A stretch of DNA of 5,537 bases from an uncultured Collinsella sp. (lineage in GTDB: Bacteria; Actinomycetota; Coriobacteriia; Coriobacteriales; Coriobacteriaceae), in the NCBI GenBank assembly GCA_902494375.1, contig CABUTL010000110.1, positions 1 to 5,537 of the forward strand. The letters are read 5' to 3'. The position numbers were made by a program, and so were the translations under genes. Positions 1-4,587 of this stretch are shown here, one piece after another (the stretch's first letter is position 1; the number at the start of each line of letters is the position of its first letter). Below the pieces are notes generated by a model. The model was not told the DNA's origin. It was given only the letters and a program-made list of their open reading frames with translations, and searched no databases.

Positions 1-387
1 AGCGTGGAAATTGGGCGCCCACACGGCGATGCGCACACGTTCGTCATCGCCGGCGCAGGTACGGGATCAGCTGTGTTTCGCCAGCTAATCCGGCAGGGCA
101 AGGCGTTCTACGCGGGCGTTCTGCACGAAGGGGACATCGACTGCGAGCTTGCGCGCGACCTGGCGACGGAATGCGTGGCCGAGCGCGCCTTCGAGCCGAT
201 CGGGGATAAAACCATAGCCCGCGCCAAAGAGCTCCTCGTCCACTGCGCGCGTCTTATCGTGTGCCCCGCCGCCTTCGGCACCATAAACGCCCGCAACGCA
301 GAGCTCGTCGAGTTCGCACGATCGCATGGTATCGAGGTCATGCGAGCGTGCGAAGGCGCATCGGAGGATTCCAATGGATACGCCTAG
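1..387 (+). CDS. C-terminal part of an ABC-transporter ATPase of the FecE/BtuD (iron-siderophore/cobalamin) type, 5' end missing
   Basis: The frame is open from the first base to the TAG stop at 385-387, so the true start lies outside the window; the GTG at base 4 is only an internal codon. The 128 visible residues contain no Walker or ABC signature motifs. They resemble the extra domain that follows the ATPase core in many cobalamin/iron-siderophore ABC ATPases of anaerobic bacteria and archaea: a glycine-rich GAGTGS turn (residues 18-23), AGVLHEGDID (38-47), AFEPIGD (63-69) and AFGTINARN (91-99). This alternating beta-glycine-loop-helix pattern suggests a small Rossmann-like domain whose role in the transporter is not known to me. 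The family call comes from remembered motif similarity, not a search. The rest of the import operon (permease, binding protein) would be to the left. A stand-alone nucleotide-binding protein is the main alternative. No convincing terminator follows the stop. Confidence 0.6.
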   Translation, partial: SVEIGRPHGDAHTFVIAGAGTGSAVFRQLIRQGKAFYAGVLHEGDIDCELARDLATECVAERAFEPIGDKTIARAKELLVHCARLIVCPAAFGTINARNAELVEFARSHGIEVMRACEGASEDSNGYA

Positions 388-424
388 GCGCGGCCCAAGA
401 AATCGTCCGCATCCCCATCTGACA

Positions 425-441
425 CTATTTCACCGCAACTT
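425..441 (+). repeat. Single unit of a dispersed intergenic repeat
   Basis: The 17 bases CTATTTCACCGCAACTT reappear with one mismatch, in the same orientation, as part of the right arm of the inverted repeat at 2105-2173, and exactly, as the reverse complement, in its left arm. Only one arm is present here; no inverted partner is seen in this gap. Such units scattered between genes resemble REP or miniature-element remnants, which is inference. Confidence 0.6.
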
Positions 442-520
442 AGAAGGTGTCGGCGTATAACGCTTCACCCCAAATTAAATTGATTCGTTGAATAGACACA
501 TTCCAAATCTTTAGACTTTG

Positions 521-544
521 TTTAATCTACAAGTGGGTATTATC
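521..544 (+). promoter_or_regulatory. Candidate TetR-family operator overlapping the radical SAM gene promoter
   Basis: The block TAATCTAC (523-530), eight bases, ATTATC (539-544) matches the site at 2855-2876 base for base in the 14 outer positions with the same spacing. Read as a palindrome of half-site GATAATC with a 10-bp centre, the left half (521-527) matches 5 of 7 and the right half (538-544, reverse complement) 6 of 7. The right half overlaps TATTAT (538-543), a plausible -10 hexamer 32 bases before the start codon; no good -35 is visible 16-18 bp upstream. A repressor bound here would block RNA polymerase. Binding by the TetR protein encoded at 2198-2809 is inferred from the shared site. 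Confidence 0.55.
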
Positions 545-575
545 ACACATTAAGCACACGTGAAAGGATATACCC

Positions 576-2009
576 ATGTCGCTTACACAGTCAGCAGAGC
601 GTGCAGCGCTTAACAAGCTCATCGATTATCTCGACGACAACCCGCAAGAAAACATCGACAAAATCATGGACCTCGTGAACAAGCTGGTCCCCAATCGCGT
701 ATTTCCTGTACAGCGAGAGGCATTCACCAATGTCATCAAGAGCCGCGGCAATTGGTATGACCTGATCATGCGTGTGTTCAGCCTTAATCCCCAGATGCGA
801 ACCAAACTGCTTAAGACCCTCATTGTCGACGCTAACCTGCTTGCTTGGCCAGAGCAGGAAAAGAACCGCGAAAAGTACCAGTGCAATATTCCGTGGGCCA
901 TCCTGCTCGATCCCACGAGCGCCTGCAACCTGCATTGCACGGGCTGCTGGGCCGCCGAGTACGGCTACAAGCAGAACCTCTCGTTTGAAGACATCGACTC
1001 TATTGTTACGCAGGGCAAAGCTCTGGGTACCCACATCTACATCTACACTGGTGGCGAGCCATTGGTGCGCAAGCGGGACCTCATCCGGATTTGCGAGAAG
1101 CACCAGGACTGCGCATTCCTGTGCTTTACCAACTCCACGCTGATCGACGAGGCCTTCTGCGACGATATGATTCGCGTAGGTAATTTTGTCCCCGCCATCA
1201 GCGCCGAGGGCAATGAGCACACCACCGACGCCCGTCGCGGCGAGGGTACCTACGCAAAGATCGAGCACGCCATGAAACTCCTGCGCGAGCGCGACTTGCC
1301 GTTTGGTATCTCCACCTGTTGGACCAGCGCCAATGCCGATACGGTAGCAACCGAGGAGAACATGGACTGGATGATCGGCGAGGGAGCACTCTTCTGCTGG
1401 TACTTCCACTTTATGCCGGTTGGCCGCAACGCAACCCCCGAGCTCATGCCCACGCCCGAGCAGCGCGAGCACATGTATCACTTTATCCGCGAAATGCGTG
1501 AGAAGAAGCCGTTGTTTACGCTCGACTTCCAAAACGACGGCGAGTATGTCGGCGGATGCATCGCCGGCGGCCGCCGCTACCTGCACATCAACGCCGCCGG
1601 AGACGTGGAGCCGTGCGTGTTCATCCACTACTCAAACGCCAACATCCACGATGTGAGCTTACTCGACGCGCTGCGCTCTCCCCTCTTTATGAAGTACTAC
1701 GAGAACATGCCGTTTAACGACAACTACCTCAAACCATGCCCCATGCTCGAGAATCCCGACGTGCTGTCCAAACTGGTCGCCGAGAGTGGCGCAATGAGCA
1801 CCGATCTCATCGAGAAGGAGTCACCCGAGCAGCTGCGCGAAAAGACCCAGGCTGCCGCCGAGGCATGGTCACCTGTCGCCGACCGCATCTGGAACGACTC
1901 CGACGATCCGTTATACGCCAAGCGTCACGAGGACAAGTCGCAGGGCATGGCCGATAGCGACATGCACAAGTTCGAAAAACAGGGCCGCATACTCAAAAAC
2001 GGCGATTAA
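576..2009 (+). CDS. Radical SAM protein with a shortened SPASM/twitch-like C-terminal region, substrate unknown
   Basis: A complete gene of 477 residues. The ATG is set by the ribosome binding site AAAGGA (563-568) seven bases upstream. Residues 1-105 form a helical N-terminal region without a motif I recognise. The radical SAM core follows: CNLHCTGC (Cys117, Cys121, Cys124) is the CxxxCxxC ligand set of the [4Fe-4S] cluster that cleaves S-adenosylmethionine to the 5'-deoxyadenosyl radical; TGGEP (158-162) is the SAM-contacting GGE motif; AISAEG (207-212) and FHFMPVGR (277-284) fit later core strands. Cys328-x13-Gly-x4-Cys347 fits the first SPASM/twitch motif, but only one more cysteine (Cys388) lies in the region after it, so a full seven-cysteine SPASM domain is absent. 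The tail (about 405-477) is charged and helical. There is no signal peptide or membrane segment, so the enzyme should be cytoplasmic. No precursor peptide or maturase partner is adjacent. It probably forms its own transcription unit, controlled through the operator at 521-544. Radical SAM membership is certain; the reaction is unknown. Confidence 0.93.
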   Translation: MSLTQSAERAALNKLIDYLDDNPQENIDKIMDLVNKLVPNRVFPVQREAFTNVIKSRGNWYDLIMRVFSLNPQMRTKLLKTLIVDANLLAWPEQEKNREKYQCNIPWAILLDPTSACNLHCTGCWAAEYGYKQNLSFEDIDSIVTQGKALGTHIYIYTGGEPLVRKRDLIRICEKHQDCAFLCFTNSTLIDEAFCDDMIRVGNFVPAISAEGNEHTTDARRGEGTYAKIEHAMKLLRERDLPFGISTCWTSANADTVATEENMDWMIGEGALFCWYFHFMPVGRNATPELMPTPEQREHMYHFIREMREKKPLFTLDFQNDGEYVGGCIAGGRRYLHINAAGDVEPCVFIHYSNANIHDVSLLDALRSPLFMKYYENMPFNDNYLKPCPMLENPDVLSKLVAESGAMSTDLIEKESPEQLREKTQAAAEAWSPVADRIWNDSDDPLYAKRHEDKSQGMADSDMHKFEKQGRILKNGD

Positions 2010-2042
2010 TGCTGCCCTACACGACAAACGCTCAGAAATGAA

Positions 2043-2081
2043 GCGGAGCAGTCTCGAGGCTCATCTTCGAGGCTGCTCCGC
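2043..2081. terminator. Hairpin between convergent genes, probable bidirectional terminator
   Basis: Bases 2043-2058 pair with 2066-2081 (16 pairs as + strand RNA, two of them G-U) around a 7-base loop, starting 33 bases after the radical SAM stop codon. On the + strand the stem is followed by CTTACC, a poor U-tract. Read on the - strand it is followed by TTCATTTCT, which is better, although the two G-U pairs become mismatches there. It therefore may end both the radical SAM transcript and the converging TetR transcript. Confidence 0.6.
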
Positions 2082-2104
2082 CTTACCATCAAAACAGTTT
2101 TACT

Positions 2105-2173
2105 AAGTTGCGGTGAAATAGGGACCAGAACGGCCTACCAATAGCCAAAACGATCCCTATTCCACCGCAACTT
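2105..2173. repeat. Long imperfect palindrome made of two inverted copies of the dispersed repeat unit
   Basis: The left arm 2105-2124 and right arm 2154-2173 are 20 bases each and pair at 19 of 20 positions; the only mismatch is A2116 against C2162, which becomes a G-U pair in - strand RNA. The 29-base centre holds no ORF and only a 3-bp inner stem. The arms share CTATTTCACCGCAACTT (one mismatch in the right arm) with 425-441. It lies just past the TetR stop codon and could act as an extra 3' hairpin for that gene. The form suggests a REP-pair or miniature mobile-element remnant. No flanking target-site duplication is evident. Confidence 0.75.
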
Positions 2174-2197
2174 CTTTAAATTGTTGAATTATCAATG

Positions 2198-2809
2198 CTA
2201 TTCCAAGCGAGATTCCAGACTCGACAGGCCATTAAGAGTCAGGTCGTTGGCGACCTCAGAGACGCGCTCGATAGGAACCGAGCCGTCAGACAGTGCCCAC
2301 GTGCGATAGATACCGATAATACCCGACAGCAAAAACGCCAGATAATAGTCGAACATCTCGTCCTTGAGACCTTGGGGCAGCAGATCGCGCTCGGCAATCT
2401 CATGTTCGAGCGGCGCACGAAGACGAGCCATGAAATCATCGAGCGGAATATTCTCGATCAGCTGACGATTGAGCACTAAGTTGTTGCACAGCGCCTCATT
2501 AACGGTTTTAAAGAAGGTCGCCGCCGCGCCCAGGGCGCGCTCATTGGTGTCGCCGTCCATGGAAGCAAGCGTTTTCTCGACCGAGTCGACAATCATCTCC
2601 ACCACATCGACGGCAATGGCATCGAGCAGGCCGTCAACCGTACCAAAGTGAACGTAAAAGGTCTTGCGGTCGACATTGGCCTCGCGCGCGATGGCACTCA
2701 CCGTAATGTCTGCCAGCGGCTTTTCCATGAGCAGGCGCTCGAAAGCGGAAAGGATGGCATTACGGCTGCGAACGATGCGGCGGTCAAGACGCGGTTTGCT
2801 GGTTGCCAT
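2198..2809 (-). CDS. TetR/AcrR-family transcriptional regulator
   Basis: A 203-residue protein, typical for the family. The N-terminal helix-turn-helix is clear: ITVSAIAREANVDRKTFYVHF (residues 35-55) is the TetR signature, preceded by the helix RSRNAILSAFERLLMEKPL (14-32). The rest (about 60-203) is an all-helical ligand-binding and dimerisation domain, including the hydrophobic stretch YYLAFLLSGIIGIYRTWAL (155-173); its ligand cannot be inferred. I prefer the ATG at 2809 because AAGGGA lies seven bases upstream; the ATG at 2815 would sit only one base from that site. The gene converges on the radical SAM gene and follows the membrane protein gene on the same strand after 116 bp. A palindrome 43 bp upstream of its start (2853-2876) is a likely autoregulatory operator, and a related site precedes the radical SAM gene, which makes that gene the probable target. 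Confidence 0.93.
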   Translation of the reverse strand: MATSKPRLDRRIVRSRNAILSAFERLLMEKPLADITVSAIAREANVDRKTFYVHFGTVDGLLDAIAVDVVEMIVDSVEKTLASMDGDTNERALGAAATFFKTVNEALCNNLVLNRQLIENIPLDDFMARLRAPLEHEIAERDLLPQGLKDEMFDYYLAFLLSGIIGIYRTWALSDGSVPIERVSEVANDLTLNGLSSLESRLE

Positions 2810-2852
2810 GGGCATGTCCCTTCGATATGCGAGCATTCATCAACAGATGAGA

Positions 2853-2876
2853 GATAATCTACGTAAGAGGATTATC
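2853..2876 (-). promoter_or_regulatory. Candidate TetR-family operator/promoter upstream of the regulator gene
   Basis: A perfect 7-bp inverted repeat, GATAATC (2853-2859) and GATTATC (2870-2876), has a 10-bp centre that itself contains the palindrome TACGTA (2860-2865). The right half read on the - strand gives GATAAT, five of six matches to a -10 element; GATTAT in the other half is a second candidate. No clear -35 is seen. The position upstream of a TetR gene and the shared block at 521-544 support autorepression. Confidence 0.6.
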
Positions 2877-2925
2877 CCCCATACAGCACAAATATGCCCC
2901 GCATCATGAAGAACGCACGACTGCC

Positions 2926-4233
2926 CTACTGCGACTTAGGGTGCTTCTTCTTATTGAGTGCCGACGGAGATACGCGAATACCGTCGCCTGTCTGGCGCAC
3001 ATAGGCTTTATGAGCCGGCTTAGCGGCCCCAGAAGCCTTCTGAGCGTGCTTCTTGGGATCAACGGTAACAGCATTCGTGGGGTGCGGCTTAGTAGGCGCA
3101 GAGGGCGTCTGAGGCTCGCGGCCGAGCTTGCGCATCACGCGATCCCAGCGCGCATGGATGCTCTCGTTGTGGGCGCTCTTAAGTCCCAGCAGGGGCGCAG
3201 CCAAAATGGTGGGCGCAATAAACGTAATGAGGCGCCACAGCAGATAGCCGGCGGTCGAAGCCGACCCAAAGAAATGACCCAAGAACAATGCAAAGCCGCC
3301 CTCAGCGCCACCAGTTCCACCGGGCAGGGGGACCGCAGAGCTCAACAGCTGGACAAAGGCGCTCGCGGCCATGACCGAGAAAAAGTCGACCTCGTGGTGG
3401 CCAAAGGCAAGCATCAGGAAATACGGCACCAGGTAGAAAAACGCGAGCTGCAGCATGGTGATGACCACCGTGAGCAGCATGGAAGAAAAATGACCGGCCG
3501 AAAGCTTGAACTTCTCGGAGAAAGAGTAAATCTCGCCATCGACAAACGTGCGCCATCCCTCGATCTTAGTGGACGAGACGCCTATGCGCTCGAGCCAATT
3601 AATGATGCAATGGGCGACGCGCGTGACGGTCTTAGGCATGAGCGCGACGGCGAAGATTCCCAGCAAGATGCAGCAGTGTCCGCCAAAGCTAAAGACGCAC
3701 AGCAGCGTCATGTCGCCATAGCGCTCGGCAAAAAAAGGCATGCGAGCAAGCAGTAGGATAGCGCCCCAGGCAACGAGGCCAAACTGGTACACGATAAAGC
3801 GCGTGAACTGCGTGGCGCCAGCCTCGCCGACATTTTGGCCCGCCTTGGTCAGGCGGTAGATCTGGGCGGGAGTCGAGCCCATCATCATGGGCGTCAGGTT
3901 GCCAAAGAAGATGCCGCTTGCCTCGACCGAGATCAGGTCGCGGATGCCGACGGGTGAATTAGGGTCGAGCCAGACAGCGATCGCATAGGCCACAATGCCA
4001 AAGAAAAGATACATGAACATGCAAAGACACGCGACAACGAGCCATGACGCCTGGACGCTCGACATAGCGGCCCAGAACTGCCCCATCTGCCCGGTTACCA
4101 CCAGATAGACGATATAACCCACCAGCACGACGCCGATAAAGATGGCGCCGCGGCGTGCGCTCTTATTGTCATCTCCGCCCGAGGCCTCAACCTCGACCTG
4201 GGGCTTAGACGTATGCTGAGAGGACTCCGTCAT
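2926..4233 (-). CDS. YbhN/LPG-synthase-transmembrane (UPF0104) family flippase-like membrane protein
   Basis: A 435-residue integral membrane protein. The ATG at 4233 is chosen because AGAAGGAG lies about six bases upstream; the frame stays open for 22 more codons to another ATG (4299), but that has no such site. Residues 1-28 are polar and cytoplasmic-looking. Hydrophobic helices follow at roughly 29-47, 62-88, 146-165, 176-198, 252-277, 284-300 and 327-350. Two conserved family stretches are visible: GSTPAQIYRLTKAG (119-132) and VPLPGGTGGAEGGFAL (301-316), matching the PxPGGxGxxE motif of the domain also found as the membrane half of lysyl-phosphatidylglycerol synthase MprF. No aminoacyl-transferase domain is fused, so this is the stand-alone form, generally thought to move or bind lipid-linked substrates; the substrate is unknown. 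The C-terminus (about 352-435) is a hydrophilic tail rich in Lys, His, Pro and Ala. No strong terminator lies between it and the TetR gene, so read-through is plausible. Confidence 0.88.
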   Translation of the reverse strand: MTESSQHTSKPQVEVEASGGDDNKSARRGAIFIGVVLVGYIVYLVVTGQMGQFWAAMSSVQASWLVVACLCMFMYLFFGIVAYAIAVWLDPNSPVGIRDLISVEASGIFFGNLTPMMMGSTPAQIYRLTKAGQNVGEAGATQFTRFIVYQFGLVAWGAILLLARMPFFAERYGDMTLLCVFSFGGHCCILLGIFAVALMPKTVTRVAHCIINWLERIGVSSTKIEGWRTFVDGEIYSFSEKFKLSAGHFSSMLLTVVITMLQLAFFYLVPYFLMLAFGHHEVDFFSVMAASAFVQLLSSAVPLPGGTGGAEGGFALFLGHFFGSASTAGYLLWRLITFIAPTILAAPLLGLKSAHNESIHARWDRVMRKLGREPQTPSAPTKPHPTNAVTVDPKKHAQKASGAAKPAHKAYVRQTGDGIRVSPSALNKKKHPKSQ

Positions 4234-4254
4234 GAGACTCCTTCTAACAGTCAA

Positions 4255-4272
4255 AATATCTTGGATATTGTA
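4255..4272 (-). promoter_or_regulatory. Probable -10 element of the membrane protein gene with an overlapping inverted repeat
   Basis: On the - strand, TACAAT (4272-4267) is a good -10 hexamer 33 bases before the start codon at 4233; no good -35 stands at 16-18 bp. A perfect 6-bp inverted repeat, AATATC (4255-4260) and GATATT (4264-4269) around three bases, overlaps it and could be an operator. It differs from the GATAATC half-sites of the TetR sites. It may also be a chance AT-rich palindrome. Confidence 0.4.
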
Positions 4273-4336
4273 CCCGCAAGGACCATAGACAGAACGCAAA
4301 GCTCTGGTTCAAACGGGAATTGCAGACGGTTGTTTG

Positions 4337-4373
4337 AAAATAAAAAACCCGGCCTTCCATGGGAAGCCCGGGT
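4337..4373 (-). terminator. Intrinsic terminator of tRNA-Glu
   Basis: On the - strand a stem of six pairs (4373-4368 with 4352-4347), one C-C/G-G mismatch, and five more pairs (4366-4362 with 4358-4354) closes on a 3-base loop. It is followed directly by TTTTTATTTT (4346-4337). It begins 10 bases after the CCA end of the tRNA, which makes this a textbook rho-independent terminator. Confidence 0.93.
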
Positions 4374-4383
4374 ATCAAATGCG

Positions 4384-4460
4384 TGGTAGCCCGTACCAGA
4401 TTCGAACTGGTGATCTCCGCCTTGAGAGGGCGGCGTCCTAAACCGCTAGACGAACGGGCC
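4384..4460 (-). tRNA. tRNA-Glu, anticodon CTC (reads GAG)
   Basis: On the - strand the 77 bases fold as a full cloverleaf: acceptor GGCCCGT (4460-4454) with ACGGGCT (4394-4388); a D-arm with GTCTAGCGGTTTAGGAC, very like other bacterial tRNA-Glu; anticodon stem CCGCC/GGCGG around the loop CTCTCAA, giving anticodon CTC; a 5-base variable loop AGATC; and a T-arm ACCAG-TTCGAAT-CTGGT. The discriminator is A and the CCA end is encoded (4386-4384). The first acceptor pair is G1-U72 rather than the usual G1-C72. It has its own promoter (4495-4523) and terminator (4337-4373), and lies downstream of the CCA-adding enzyme gene on the same strand. Confidence 0.97.
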
Positions 4461-4494
4461 ACATGACATCTGCACTGCCGTGCTGCGAGGAAAT

Positions 4495-4523
4495 ATATTA
4501 CGGGACAAAAAACGTCAGCGCAA
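4495..4523 (-). promoter_or_regulatory. Sigma70-type promoter of tRNA-Glu
   Basis: On the - strand TTGCGC (4523-4518) and TAATAT (4500-4495) are separated by exactly 17 bases (4517-4501). The -10 matches the consensus at five of six positions and the -35 at four. Transcription should start near 4488, leaving a leader of about 28 bases for RNase P to remove before the tRNA 5' end at 4460. Confidence 0.75.
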
Positions 4524-4538
4524 GAAGAAATTTCAAAT

Positions 4539-4557
4539 TGCCGAAAAATTGTCGGCA
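4539..4557 (-). terminator. Weak terminator-like hairpin after the CCA-adding enzyme gene
   Basis: Six perfect pairs, TGCCGA with TCGGCA, enclose a 7-base loop, 31 bases past the stop codon of the gene at 4588-5537. The - strand sequence after it (ATTTGAAATTTCTTCTT) is T-rich but interrupted. It could end or weaken the upstream transcript before the tRNA promoter. Read-through into the tRNA is possible. Confidence 0.45.
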
Positions 4558-4587
4558 GGTTATGGAACACGCAGGTAAACTGGGTAG

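Noticed and set aside
446..469. Imperfect hairpin (GGTG...CACC with inner GCG/CGC) after the ABC ATPase gene
   Set aside because: Only short interrupted stems and no T-tract follow, so it is not good enough to call a terminator.
624..630. Extra copy of the half-site GATTATC
   Set aside because: It lies inside the radical SAM coding sequence and has no partner half-site at the 10-bp spacing; a 7-mer match is expected by chance.
591..1628. Long open frame of 345 codons on the - strand opposite the radical SAM gene
   Set aside because: It mirrors the codon pattern of the real gene, whose catalytic motifs are intact; its translation shows no recognisable domain and no ribosome binding site.
2941..3756. 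Open frame of 271 codons on the + strand opposite the membrane protein gene
   Set aside because: The translation is Arg/Gln/His-rich without a fold or motif, and the opposite strand carries the conserved flippase-like motifs and a strong ribosome binding site.
4244..4570. Open frame of 108 codons on the - strand across the tRNA
   Set aside because: It runs straight through tRNA-Glu, its terminator and its promoter, so it is a chance frame.
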